Below the pieces are notes generated by a model. It was not told the origin of the DNA. It ran no database searches and saw only the letters and a program-made list of their open reading frames with translations. 64,000 bases of DNA, from contig JAKCPI010001635.1 in NCBI GenBank assembly GCA_023213315.1, forward strand, positions 1 through 64,000. The letters run 5' to 3'. This document shows, one piece after another, positions 34,386 to 44,975 of this stretch (position 1 is its first letter; each line of letters opens with the position of its first letter). This stretch comes from Euborellia annulipes. Lineage: Eukaryota; Arthropoda; Insecta; Dermaptera; Anisolabididae. A program made the position numbers and the translations under genes.

Positions 34386-35269
34386 CTTTTTCATATTTTT
34401 TTTTTTTTTGAAGAAAAAAAAAAAAAAGTTTGCTAGTTGACTAGATGCGAAGGAACTGGCTTAAAGGAACTCTATTTTTCTAAAAAAATAAAATGTTCTG
34501 AAAATACGAGAACAAAACTACTGATACCTAATCAATTTTGAAATATGTATGCTCAGGTCAGAGATGCTGATATAATTTCACGATCGAAATATTATTCATT
34601 TGGAAATCGTGGAAACGGAAATGATTGTTATTTAAAGATTCAAATAGAGATGATAAAGAAATATATTTTCACAAATAGGAAGAGTTGTGATTTTATTTGA
34701 AAGAAGAAAATCTTAAACCTTAATTTATAATCACTATTTATATAAATTAGAAGATTGTTTATGTACACGAAAGCAATTTAGATAAAAAGAGATCTCTTAA
34801 AGTGAATTTAAACGGTCTTTTGGAAATTTCATAAATCACGCAACGAAATAAAAAATTATTTTGCGTGTGTTTTAAATTGAAATTCACCAAAAACCAAAAT
34901 AATACAAAAAAATGAAAATCGAAGAATTTTCAGAGGTGATTGATTTCAAGGTTAATATTCTTTCATGTCTCAAGGTTGTTTGTTTCTAATTAAAAAAAAT
35001 TAACGTATTAAGTATAAATGGGAAGTCGAAAAGGAGATGTTTGGATTATTTTTTTAAATAAACATATTTCTGTCTAAACCCTAAAAATTAAACAACGCTG
35101 GAATGACCAAACAATAGGGAGCCAAAAAGAGCAGGAAAAAAGTCGATGTTTTGGTATCAAATCGTCAACTCCTTCAATTAAATCAGCTTGACTAATTAAA
35201 TTCATCATATGATTGTAGTTTACTAAGATATAATTCCTGCTAGTAAAAATATAGTTATATTTAAATTTT
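34386..35269. other. A/T-rich stretch
   Basis: No supportable gene or repeat copy. Confidence 0.5.
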
Positions 35270-36000
35270 TTTCTCTAACAAAGGGCTAAATCGTTTTCAT
35301 AGCAACCTTTGACAAAATAGTCGTTAGCAATCACGAGCGAATTGCGCCTCCCGGAGGCTCACTTTGCATCTTGTACAAGAATCTTCATCTCTCTTTCTCT
35401 TTCCTTTCACCTCCGCCTTTTTCTATATGGCGATAACATCGCTAGGAAATTTATTTTATGTCCAAAACGATAAATCAATGTAAATACAGTGTATTTTATA
35501 GCCTAGAGTTCTTAACAATTCGTGTTTCAGTCAAAAATGGTGATAAAAGCAAATGAATAATAGTCGGGAAAAAAAAGAGGGAGGAATGAGAAAAAAAAAC
35601 GGAAATTTTTATTAATTATTGTGGAAATGAAGTTGTTATGCAAATTAAACTCGAGAGTTAGATCTGATCAGCTGGTGACAACTTCGGAACGATTAATAAA
35701 TAGAGTAATTTTTTTTTTTTTTTGTGATGATGGAAGGATGAGAGAAAGTAAAATTGAGAAAGACGAGAGAAGAAGCGTGCAGATGTTTATCTGTTGATAT
35801 TTATTTGTATGACAGGTTAATTTGAAATAAAAGAAAGGGAAAATAAAAATTACTCTCCTTGGCCAATGGGTGATGAAAATATTATATTACGTTAGGAGTA
35901 AAATCAGATGTGACAAACTCGAATCAATTTGATCTGAGATACTTTAAAAGAAGGTGAACGAGAGGGTCAAAGGGCTTTTCGTTTTTGTATTTCAGAACTT
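35270..36000. other. Complex unique tract
   Basis: Non-repetitive sequence with GCGAATTGCGCCTCCCGGAG near 35337 and GCAAATTAAACTCGAGAG near 35641. Stops break all frames. A candidate non-coding conserved region, weakly supported. Confidence 0.3.
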
Positions 36001-36297
36001 GTCACGAAATTATAAGTAAACTAGATCGACAATGAAAGAAAATCATATTACTATATTTTATCAAATAGCAAATCTATAATTTGACATTTGACTTCTTTTA
36101 GAAGAGCGTAAAAAAAGTTGCTGACAAAACCTTTCATTTTATTGCTCATTGCCTGATTTATTTTCATCTTAATTTAATACCTAAATTCAGAAAAACAATA
36201 TTAATACATTTTTTACAATTTTTCGTTTTTAGTATGATTATAAGAGGGTATGATGATATCGAAATCTCATTGGTGACCAACTTAATAAACGACCAAT

Positions 36298-36660
36298 TGG
36301 GTATACACTGTGCTGGATTACCCACTAGACACGTGCCTAGGGGCCCGGTATAGGAGGCCCAAAATTTAAAAATTTAAATTTTGATTTAAAAAATATTTTC
36401 TGAACCAAAATATACCAAATATATTCTGTTATGATTTATGAATATTTTATTTTTTTATGTGTAATTGTAAGTCTACTCTGTAGCTCCATTTAAAAATAAA
36501 GTACAATTTGCCAATTTTCTTTTATTTTTAAAAATTTTTAATGGGTAGTGATAGTGGGTAGAACAAAAAATAATTGCGTATACAATATCAAGGGGGGAGG
36601 GGGGGGCAAACATAAAGTGCCAAGAGGCCCCAGACGACCTTAATCCGCCACTGGGTATAC
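36298..36660. mobile_element. hAT-type element with TGGGTATAC duplication
   Basis: Ends TGTGCTGGATTACCC and TTAATCCGCCACTG are diverged inverted repeats. TGGGTATAC is repeated at 36298-36306 and 36652-36660, giving an 8-10 bp duplication. The interior is A/T-rich with a G run and GAGGCCC motifs near each end; there is no open frame. The element at 45772-46246 is a relative. Confidence 0.75.
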
Positions 36661-36799
36661 AAGATCAAAGATTGACTGGCGATTTCAAGATGTTTGTTGG
36701 AAAAGACTTCAGAGAACACAAATGAAGTTCTACCGAGTGAAAACTGAAAAGGCACCAATCCTCTTTAGGAATCAAAGAAACATAATCAGTTAGATTTGA

Positions 36800-37377
36800 T
36801 TTTAATAGGGCAGGTTCAGCCAAATAAAAATCCTTTAAGGCGGAACAGGAGCGAAGTGGTTACGCATGTTTTTTCCGGCTAAGATGGCGTTGTGTGTCAT
36901 AAAAAGTATGCCCAAAATTCAAGTAATTCAAAAATTTGCCAAGAGATGTCAGAATGGTAGCTAATAATATTTAATATATTTGGTTGATTTTCATTGATCT
37001 TTTAACAATAAATACTTTATAAACTTTATAAATATTATTATATATTATGTATCTTTTATAAAATCATAAAAATATATAAATATAGGCCAGATATAGGCCG
37101 TTCGGCGACCGGCTGTTAGACTAGCCTGCCATCTATTGCAAGAATGCTGAACTAATTTGAAATTTGATTTTTAAATAAATCATCTAAGTTTATTTTAAAA
37201 ATTTCTTAATTAATATGTGATTAATAATAACAATAAATTCATTTTTTTTTAATTTAAAAAAAATTAAAGATTATTGGGACTCCTGAACCCCCCTTAAATA
37301 CTTCTCGACATTCAGCCAAATAAAAAGCCTTTATATGCTTCTCGACTCCGGAATCTCCTGAACCTGTCCTATTACAA
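36800..37377. mobile_element. Nested MITE-like repeat, copy 1
   Basis: The inner element 36834-37299 has ends TTTAAGGCGGAACAGGAGCG and ACTCCTGAACCCCCCTTAAA and is repeated at 51433-52052. Outside it a second inverted pair, AATAGGGCAGGTTCAG and CTGAACCTGTCCTATT, together with a flanking direct repeat CAGCCAAATAAAAA-CCTTTA, suggests tandem or nested copies. No transposase is present. Confidence 0.6.
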
Positions 37378-37479
37378 ACAAAAAGACTCACAGCCAACAA
37401 ATCTTATCATTTATTTAATAATCAGTTATATCGATGATACAGATCTCAAGACTTAGGGGCCCTACCAGCACCAAACTTC

Positions 37480-37616
37480 AAAAAGATGCTCCAGTGAAAG
37501 AGATTTGGCTCCAAAGAAGCAGTGATTGCCTATTTTGAAACCAAAGATAAATCGTTCTACACAGCTGGCATAGAAAGGAATGCATCGTTCTTGAAGGAGA
37601 CTATGATGATGAATAA
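37480..37616 (+). pseudogene. mariner transposase C-terminal remnant
   Basis: Translation gives KRFGSKEAVIAYFETKDKSF, then YTAGIER. After a small deletion or frameshift it gives CIVLEGDYDDE and a stop. This is the order of the mariner-family transposase C-terminus (RF-S-E-VI...YF--KD-SFY--GIE-L---W--CI-L-GDY). The catalytic DD(34)D region, upstream, is absent. An in-frame stop precedes KRFGS. It is a dead fragment; no inverted terminal repeat was located. Confidence 0.75.
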
Positions 37617-39155
37617 AGAATTTTGGTAAACAAATGTTTTAGTACTTGGTTCCTATGTGTTAATTATCCATATTTGGGCTTCTATTCTTATTTACTAACA
37701 AAAGTTTTTATTTTGGCAAAGGCTTTTGTTCTGAAGAGAATCTTATTATTTTGGTTGGCTAAGCAATTTCGTATCAAAAGATGTTCAAAAATTTTATAAT
37801 GATTTTGTTTTTAACAAGGATGGAATAAATTTACTCAGCTCATACATTCCAAAAAATAAATGAACTGGAAATATACTTCTCAGATTAAAGAAAAAATAAT
37901 TTTTTTTGGAAAAATCAGAGACTCCAGAAATTTACAAATAAAATAATCATTTGGTTTATGGAAATGGTCAAAAACATCATTTATCAAAATAAAAATCCCA
38001 AGTGTACGAAGAGCTAGGGGTAGAGAAATTGTGGTATGAGAAGGTGAAAAAGAAAAATTAACCGATTAAAATGAAAACAAAATGATGATAGAGGGTCATG
38101 ATTTAACACACAATGCTATCAATCAATCGAATTCAATCGAACAATGACTCTTAATGATATTGTCTCTATTGACATGTTTAACTGAAAGCCTTTGACAAAA
38201 ATGCGAGATTCACAAAATGAATAATTAAAAAAAAAAAAAATTAATAAATTTATTAAATGTAATATTTCTGTTGTATTTGTTTATTTAAAGTCATAGGTAA
38301 TTTTTACTTGTATAAATTATTGTGAATAATAAATACTTAGGAAATCAATGTATATTTTATTAATAAAATAGATTTAATATTGATAAAAAAATAAATACTC
38401 TTTTGATAATGGACATTTTATGGGCAATAAGTTTTTATTCAATAATTCAAAATGACTTGGAAAATAATTTCCCAAGCTAACCGAAGAAATGAATAATAAA
38501 TAAATTATGAACCATAAAATAAATAGGTAGCGAATGAAAGTAAAATGGCTGACGCCAGTTTATTTCCGTACAATTATTATTTTTTACAATTTACACAAGT
38601 ACCGTGAGTAAGAATTTTTTTTTTCCAAACTGATTTATAGAACAAAAAGTAACCTTTCGATTTAGGCAATACAAAAATAAATAAGCAAATATAATTATAA
38701 TTTATTGCCAATTGTGTAATTGTTAATTCTGTCATATTTTTAATAAAAAAAATATATATATATATATGATAATGATGATCATCAACATCGATGAGAAAAA
38801 AATTTGTGATTAATGATGACAATCAGAGAAACCATTTGGTCTTAGTTTAAAATTTCAAATTAAAAGAGATGAATGCTAAATTTTGAAATTTGTTTCGCTA
38901 ATAATTTATATTATTATTTTTATTGACGCAGCCAGCTTATGCCTTTGATTGGCTGGAAAAATCACCAACAAATATTTTTAACAATTATAAAAAACGTTAT
39001 ATTAATTTCTAAACTAACAAACGAAAACAAATAGCATGAAACTTCCGTGTTAAAGATAATCATGCCAACTTTGACAAAAGATAGTGTATTGATAGAAAAA
39101 GTGTGCGATTTTCAAATCAAAAGTCAAAAATTTTAAAAAAAAAAAATAATGTAAA
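37617..39155. other. A/T-rich stretch
   Basis: No supportable gene. It includes A runs near 38227 and a (TA)n run near 38752-38768. Confidence 0.5.
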
Positions 39156-39160
39156 AAATT

Positions 39161-39645
39161 TAATGTCGAGATTTTGATGGAAATACTCATTTTGATGCCT
39201 TTTGAGTTTAAAAAAGTGAATTCCGCAAAATGGTCTGTGTTCAAATAAAGTATGAAGGAAAAAAGCTAGGACAGCGTTTCCCAAACTTTTTTGAGCGAGG
39301 CCCGGTACGAGGTTTTATTTACAAAACAAGTTTTTTTTAATAAAAATTAAGTTATTTGTTTATTTGATACACAAAATTGTAAAAAAAATTTGTGTTTTTA
39401 CAATTTTTTTTTCGAGTTTATATATATAATTCCTACGGTACGATGTCGGGTTGCGACCCACACTTTGGGAAACGCTGAGCTAGGAGTTTAAAATTATATA
39501 TTTAAGTTATCCTCCTTAAAAAATAAGCTTTTAAATAAAATCGGCCAAAAATTACAAAGTACTTTACTTCTGTATTTTCTTTTTTCAATTTTTTTCAAAA
39601 TCGGCTCAAACGATTTTGATTGAAATTCATAAATCAATTAATTTT
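39161..39645 (+). repeat. R1 copy (forward), split by a hAT insertion
   Basis: ATGTCGAGATTTTGATGG, GAATTCCGCAAAATGGTCTG and AAGTATGAAGGAAAAAAGCTAGG are followed by the insertion. The copy resumes at AGCTAGGAGTTTAAAATT, AATAAGCTTTTAAATAAAATCGGCC and CAAACGATTTTGATTGAAATTC. The proximal hairpin is missing. Confidence 0.75.
39272..39477. mobile_element. hAT-type element inside R1, 8-bp TSD
   Basis: Ends CAGCGTTTCCCAAA and TTTGGGAAACGCTG are flanked by a perfect 8-bp duplication AGCTAGGA (39264-39271 and 39478-39485). The duplicated bases are R1 sequence, so R1 was there first. The 206-bp interior is non-coding. Confidence 0.95.
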
Positions 39646-39744
39646 TATATTATTTTATATAAGAATATTTTTAGAGAGCATCTAAAAAATTATTTATTTA
39701 TGAATTTTAATCAAAAATGTTAGAGGAAATTTTAAGAAAATCAA

Positions 39745-39996
39745 GCCCTAGGGGCTCGTATACCAAACGTCGCGGTTTCGGACCCCAGGCAGTCCGATGA
39801 TTTTATTTAAGCCAATTGGATACCAAATGGCTTAAATAAGAATGCCTGGACCCCATATATGTATATGAAATCAATAACGGTTATCGTAAATGTCTTAAAT
39901 GGCCTAAGTTGCCGAAAAGTGTGAATATGTGTGTGAGTGTGAGTGTGAATGAGAAAAAAGTGTGAATGTTTAAAAATCAAAAAAAAAAAAAAAAAA
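39745..39996 (+). repeat. tRNA-derived SINE (family A) inside R1
   Basis: GTTTCGGACCCCAGGCAGTC, AAGCCAATTGGATACC/AAATGGCTTAAAT, GTGTGAGTGTGAGTGTGAATG and an A run match the SINE at 25625-25890. The A box region is degraded. It interrupts R1 at GAAAATC. Confidence 0.75.
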
Positions 39997-40090
39997 ACTG
40001 AAAAAGTACATCATAAACAGACAGATCATTTGCGGGATCCATTTTTTTTGGATTCCGGGGGACTCAAAACTTATATTTCTAACAATATCG

Positions 40091-40151
40091 AATTTTTGAT
40101 ATGAAAATGTATTATATTAACATATGTTAATACATTTTCATATCAAAAATT
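40091..40151. repeat. About 60-bp near-perfect palindrome
   Basis: AATTTTTGATATGAAAATGT runs into TATATTAACATATGTTAATA and back into its complement. It arises at the R1 proximal region (TTTTTGATATGAAA) and could extrude as a cruciform. Confidence 0.85.
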
Positions 40152-40235
40152 ATATATTATATAGATGACCCCGAGCAATCCGTGTGTGTAAAGTACCCCG
40201 ATACTATGTATACCGAAAGTTATTTAATAAAATCA

Positions 40236-40505
40236 TACCCCCAAAGAGCCTCCCTCAGTCAGCTCAGGGGTCCATATCTTGTGGGTACGTGGATGGCGAC
40301 CACGGCTGCCCTAGCTGGGACTGACAGTACTTCTGTTCTTTGCTTGTCAGTCTCTTCCCTTCTAGATTTTCAACAGGCGTCAGACCGTGCGACGGTCCGG
40401 CCTGTTCTATTCCTTCCGGTCGTAAAAACCCATGAACCGCCGACCCCGCACAGCGGGATTAAAGCGAAGAAAGAAGAAGAAGATACCCCAAAGGGCCTCA
40501 GTAGT
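40236..40505 (+). mobile_element. Short retroposon copy with imperfect TSD
   Basis: The insert 40261-40482 starts CAGCTCAGGGGTCCATATC, includes GGTACGTGGATGGCGACCAC and GGCCTGTTCTATTCCTTCCG, and ends GCGAAGAAAGAAGAAGAAGA. CCCCAAAGAGCCTC... on the left and CCCCAAAGGGCCTCAGT on the right look like a diverged target duplication. Same family as 31091 and 33928. Confidence 0.75.
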
Positions 40506-40739
40506 CAAAAAGGGTTAAAAAAACAACATATATAGGTAAGAGAAAGTAAAAAATCATTTATCAGATTTTAATTATTAATCTCCGAGGGATACACATGTAC
40601 CAACTGTAAGAGAAGACCTACACAAATTTTCATAAGTAATCAAAATCTCACTCACAGAAGAGTGATAAATACATGGCAAGAGTTTTAGAAAAATTGCATA
40701 GTATAGGTATGAGATGAGATGAGTTAATTGTGGATGTAC

Positions 40740-41070
40740 TTGAGAAGAACAAGTGAGGGTGTCGCGTGGCATGGCGCCTATACAACACACAAACATACAC
40801 ACATAGACTCGGCTACTCATACAAAGACAAGTCACACGCGCACAGTGGGAGAGAAGTTGTTGAGGCACGCGCACACATCCGGCCTTGGAGGCTAGTTGCC
40901 CCGCACCTGGCCCTCCTGGCCCTCGCCCTCAGAGTCACTAGAGCGTTACTCGTTCGGTGCTTGGTGTACCCAGTACCCGGTGCCCTTGCCCCTGTCCATG
41001 TCCGTGTCCGTGTCCATGCCCTTGCCTCTTTGTATAAGTACTACTACTACTACGTAAACTTAAACACCAG
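40740..41070. promoter_or_regulatory. G+C-rich island with TATA-like motif
   Basis: Unique G+C-rich sequence has CA-rich, CCCTCGCCCT- and (TGTCCG)n-like pyrimidine tracts. It ends in TATAAG (41033-41038) just before (TAC)n and A/T-rich DNA. Open frames are compositional and low complexity. A core promoter firing rightwards is possible; no exon with splice signals could be defined downstream. Confidence 0.35.
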
Positions 41071-41543
41071 CCACTTGAATACAACAACCAGTTTGAAATG
41101 AAAATAAAACAAAAATGTTTTAATACGTTAACAAAAAAGAAAATTTGAAAAGAACGAATAATAAATAATAAAAAGTTCTTAAATCAAAAAAAAATAAAGG
41201 TTTTTTTCTCAAATACCACTTTCGGATTACAATAACAGTTGAATCTAGTTGTGAGTGGTTCAAAGCAAAAGTAAAGAATTTTCTTATTTTTCCCTTTTTG
41301 GATAGTTAATTATGGTAGTTATTCGGTGTAATAAAGAGCCATGTCCGAATTTCAATACTAATCCTCCAGAGTGCAGTAGTTCTTTAATGCAAAAAATCTA
41401 AAAATCCAAAAATGTGAATATAAAATTTAAAATGTGTACTTAGATAAAGTATAATTGAAGTTCTTAATGATTGCTGAGATGTAAAATAAATAATTGTTGT
41501 ATATTTTAAGAGGAATTAAATATAAGGCTTTAACTTTGATTCA
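41071..41543. other. A/T-rich stretch
   Basis: No supportable gene or repeat copy. Confidence 0.5.
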
Positions 41544-41650
41544 TTTTTACTTTCTCTTACCTCTATATATGTTAATATATAGAGAGAGAAAGTAATGGTT
41601 TCAAGTCAAAATGATGTGTCTGTGAACAAAATATCTCAAGAATATTTTGC

Positions 41651-41890
41651 TTCCAAAATTGTTTGAAGACCATTTTTTTTTTTTTTTTTTTAAGAAAGTC
41701 ATTTCGGCTGCAGAGGCCATTTGACTTTTATAAATTTATTTATTAATTATATTTATACAGTATCGATGGATTCCGGCGGGCGTTCAATGGTCTTGTTTTT
41801 CGGGGGCCACCTATCCCGATTTTCAGCACCACTTGGCGTTGCTTAACCAGCATTGATCTTGGTGGCAGTTCCAAAATTGTTTGAAGACCA
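41651..41890 (-). mobile_element. 5S rRNA-like SINE with 22-bp TSD
   Basis: The 22-bp R1 sequence from TTCCAAAATTGTTTG to GAAGACCA occurs at both edges (41651-41672, 41869-41890). The insert on the minus strand opens CTGCCACCAAGATCAATGC, then GGTTAAGCAACGCCAAG (5S box A-like) and ATCGGGATAGGTGGCCCCC (box C-like). It ends in a unique body and a poly(A) of about 20. This is the layout of a 5S-derived (SINE3-type) retroposon; the family name is inference. Confidence 0.8.
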
Positions 41891-41924
41891 CTTTACTCTT
41901 GTACTTCATAGGAAAGGGAGAGAC

Positions 41925-42126
41925 TTTTTTTCGAAAAAAAATGTATTTTTAATGTAAAATTTTATAAATTAATACTTAAAAATTTGATTTATATTTATAT
42001 TCTGGCAAACAAGTACAGAATGCGCCTTTAAATTACCGAAATTAAGAAAAAAATGTGTGCTGTGTGACCAGTCACTCCAGATTACCCTCCCCCCTCCACC
42101 GAGAAACACCTCTGGATCCGCCACTG
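41925..42126 (-). mobile_element. hAT-type element piece carrying R1-end sequence
   Basis: Reverse relative of 18997-19270: ATATTCTGGCAAACAAGTAC, AATTACCGAAATTAAG, GTGTGCTGTGTGACCAGTC, a CCCTCCCCC run and the end CTGGATCCGCCACTG. The left end is not clear. Confidence 0.6.
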
Positions 42127-42255
42127 CAATAGATATTATAAATAATAACGGTTATCGTCAAAGTCTTAAATGGCCTAAGTTGACGAAAATACTGTGTGAA
42201 TGTGTGTGTGAATTTGAAAAAAGTGTGAGTGTTAAAAAAAAAAAAAAATTCTAAT
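42127..42255 (+). repeat. tRNA-derived SINE (family A), 5'-truncated
   Basis: AACGGTTATCGTCAAAGTC, AATGGCCTAAGTTG, TGTGTGAATGTGTGTG and an A run match the 3' half of the copies at 25625 and 39745. Confidence 0.7.
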
Positions 42256-42439
42256 ATATCGGCGGAAACTAAATATATCTCGACACAAAAAATCTGCTGT
42301 GCGACCAATCACACCAGTTTTTTTCTCAAAAGAGTAAAAAGTGGACTTGTTTCACTTTTGCTCTGAACACCTCATATGTATATTTATATATGTATTTATC
42401 GTTTCACATCTTTATAAGGTGATAGATATTCCATTGGGA

Positions 42440-42785
42440 TAAATAGATGTCACTTAATGTTTGGTCTATCGCAAAGGCAGCCTCTGAGTAATCACCGGAC
42501 GCAGCAAGATGAGACCTTCCTCCTGTTCATCCTCAGAATACTAGCAACCAGTAAAGCCCTAAAGCCTCCAACAAGTGGTCCCAGAGCCCCTCCGGCCCTT
42601 TGCCCTGTTTTCCTGTTCGAATTTAATTCCCTTCGACCATATGGCCCGAGTTATGCATCCGTGCGCCCGTGAAATGGGACCAGGGGAAGTTTTTGTGCCC
42701 CCGAAATCTGCTTGCGTAGGTCCTGACGGTAGCCAGCCATCGAAGGGCCAACAAGTTGCTATCGAAATGGAACTTTTAAATTAAA
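42440..42785. promoter_or_regulatory. Complex G+C-richer island
   Basis: Unique sequence lies between A/T-rich flanks (CTCTGAGTAATCACCGGACG, GACCATATGGCCCGAG, GGTCCTGACGGTAGCC). Two overlapping open frames, 71 and 69 codons, have no recognisable domain. It could be an unrecognised exon or a conserved non-coding element. Confidence 0.3.
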
Positions 42786-43097
42786 TTTCTTTTGTGCTGT
42801 ACATAAAAATTACTCTTTAAAAGAATTATTAATATATAAAGGAATTTATAAAGATAAAAATCATTTATCGACTCTCAAAAAATAGTTTTAGTCTTATACA
42901 AAGAATATAAAAAGATTGATGTAAAGAAAATCTATAAAGAAACATTGCAAAAAGCAACGGCATGTTATTTAACAATCCAATTAAAAATAAAATTTTATCT
43001 GGGCGCGATCCGTCAATATCAATACCTCTAACCTGACAGGAGGTAAAAATGAATATTTAATATTCATTATCTCAGATATTTATTTGGAGGATAAAGG
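42786..43097. other. A/T-rich stretch
   Basis: Nothing recognised. Confidence 0.5.
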
Positions 43098-43105
43098 AAG
43101 GAGTA

Positions 43106-43366
43106 CATGGGCGTAGCCAGAGAGGGGGCAGGGGGAGCAATGCTCCCCTGGCTTGTTCTGAAAATTTTTTATCTATTAAAAACAAATATATACTTTTCTA
43201 ATTGGGAATTTTTTTTAAATGAGTTTATTTAAGGAAAATAATTAATTATATTTAATAAATAATTAATAATCTACAGTATGTCTATTTTAATTGCAAATCC
43301 CCCCCTCTCGACCTAACTGAACTGGTTGCCCCCCCCCCTCCAACAAGATGTCTGGCTACGCCCATG
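43106..43366. mobile_element. hAT-type element with perfect 8-bp TSD
   Basis: Terminal inverted repeats CATGGGCGTAGCCAG and TCTGGCTACGCCCATG are flanked by AAGGAGTA at 43098-43105 and 43367-43374. It is 261 bp with G and C runs just inside the ends and has no coding capacity. Confidence 0.9.
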
Positions 43367-43594
43367 AAGGAGTAAATAGAGAATGACTTCAATTTCTTTA
43401 AATTATATTTTTTATTTACAAATTTAACATAAAAAGATAATTATCTTATTGCGAGTGAAATACATTTTTTAAATTTCATATTTTCGGCATGTGAAGACAT
43501 GATGAGGAGGGGGGGGGGAGGATTAACAGAGAGACAAATAAGATAAATGTGCCAATTCATATAAATAACGCCTCAAGTAAAATATTGTCTAGGG

Positions 43595-43813
43595 CAGTGA
43601 TGGCGAACCTATGACCCGTGGGTCAGATACTGACCCACGCAAGCTTTTTAACTGACTACAAATTTTAACCTGTTAGGTCAATTGAATTTTAAAAATGTTT
43701 AGTTATAAAAATATCAATTAAAATTTTTTAAACTTAACTCTGGTGCACCAGCTAGTACTATAAAAAATGTGAACAAAATTTGACCCACGTCTCAAAAAGG
43801 TTCGCCATCCCTG
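43595..43813. mobile_element. hAT-type element, older
   Basis: Ends CAGTGATGGCGAACCT and AGGTTCGCCATCCCTG are inverted, with TGACCCACG near each end. The flanks GTCTAGGG and CTTTAAGG match at only 5 of 8 positions, so the target duplication has decayed. 219 bp, non-coding. Confidence 0.8.
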
Positions 43814-44755
43814 CTTTAAGGGCTGCTAGAAGCTTAAATATACCCTGCATAATATCTGGTATAATATGTTAAAGTTTGTCTACATACTATCCAGCAATAC
43901 CATTAATTTATAGGGGGTTTTTAAATTTTTCAAAAGTTTGTTATAAAATAAAAAGATTGAATATACAAAGGTCATTTGACCTGCTAGAGAACAAGTGAAA
44001 TATGCAAACACATAAATTCAACGGAATACGAGACAAAGGAAATTATATGAGTTTAGGCGTTTAAAGGTACTGTAAGCTGTGGAGTAACCTTGAGAGTACA
44101 AATGCCACCGTCCCAGGAGAGGAAAAATAGAGATCAATGTTGATATAAGAAATAAATAAATATGTTAATATTTGACATGTTGAAAGAGAGTTTGTAAATA
44201 TCCTTAAACTCCAAATAGGAGAGTTCCCTCTGTCTTTAAATAAATATACTTATAAATAAGTAAACTTAATTAAAATATTTTCCTGTAATAATGAAATAAA
44301 TTTTTTTTTTGTTTAAAAAGGTTCTAAAAAAATTTTTTTTTCTTATTGAATTATTAGAGAAATTATCGACTAGAATAAATCTAAAAATATTTAATAAATT
44401 TAATTCCACAGGACAGAAAGTGAAACTCGGATCATGAAGCAAGAGTTCTATGAGAATCACGGTTAAAATTTTTTATGAATTATAAATGTTATTGACTTGT
44501 TAGTTGGATCTACCCAGGAGAATAAATATCGTAGCTACTATATACTAGATAATTATTCCTTATAAGGATTTTGTTTACAGGTGAAGAAACTCCCCTTTCC
44601 TTATTGAGAAAATAAATTTGGAGGTGAAAGACCCGGGCTTTATTTTAGACAAAAATATCGAAAATAAAAATAATATGCTTGTAAGAAATAATAAATAAAT
44701 AAAATGTTTATGAAGGTATAAAAATTTAAAAGTAAAATTGATCCTTAGTAGTAAC
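43814..44755. other. A/T-rich stretch
   Basis: No supportable gene or repeat copy. The tract 43990-44110 is slightly more complex. Confidence 0.5.
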
Positions 44756-44975
44756 TGTCTAAAATGAAAACGATTGTTAGACATCAGTTTGGCGAAGAGG
44801 AGCTGTGGTTGGAAGGGGAGGTCCAGAATCTAACATCTGTTCTTTGGAAAAAGAACAACAACAAGATGAAGAGAAGAAGAAGAAGAAGAAGCCCTCCTGC
44901 TGACCATCATCTTCAAGGGTGCCTAATTAGAATCCTCGGGCCAGGTACTTTTTTTTTTTATTGCAGATGATACTC
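44756..44975 (+). other. Unique tract with (GAA)n, open frame
   Basis: A 68-codon frame from ATG at 44764 includes an arginine run from the (GAA)n-like repeat at about 44868-44892. A polypyrimidine tract plus TTGCAG at 44945-44966 looks like a splice acceptor. No domain is recognised. Coding status is doubtful. Confidence 0.2.

Larger units (their letters stand above)
39655..40550 (-). repeat. R1 copy (reverse), split by two insertions
   Basis: R1 pieces in reverse order are 39660-39745 (AGCATCTAAAAAAT to GAAAATCAA), 39997-40110 (CTGAAAAAGTACATCA, GATTCCGGGGGACTC, TCGAATTTTTGATATG) and 40520-40550 (ACATATATAGGTAAGAGAAAGT, the proximal hairpin arm). A family A SINE and a short retroposon separate them. 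It lies tail to tail with the forward copy at 39161. Confidence 0.7.
41544..42322 (+). repeat. R1 copy (forward) with nested insertions
   Basis: Begins with the proximal hairpin (TTTTACTTTCTCTTACC...AGAGAGAAAGTA) and jumps to GAACAAAATATCTCAAG and TTCCAAAATTGTTTGAAGACC. It resumes after an insertion at CACTTTACTCTTGTACTTCATAGG, and ends AATATATCGGCGGAAACTAAATATATCTCGACAC...ATCACACCAG. A 5S-like SINE, a hAT piece and a SINE A tail interrupt it. Confidence 0.7.

Noticed and set aside
40182..40535. 117-codon open frame
   Set aside because: It crosses R1, a retroposon and its GAA-rich tail, so it is an accident of repeat sequence.
44764..44970. 68-codon frame with arginine run
   Set aside because: Driven by a GAA-type microsatellite; the acceptor-like TTGCAG alone is not enough.
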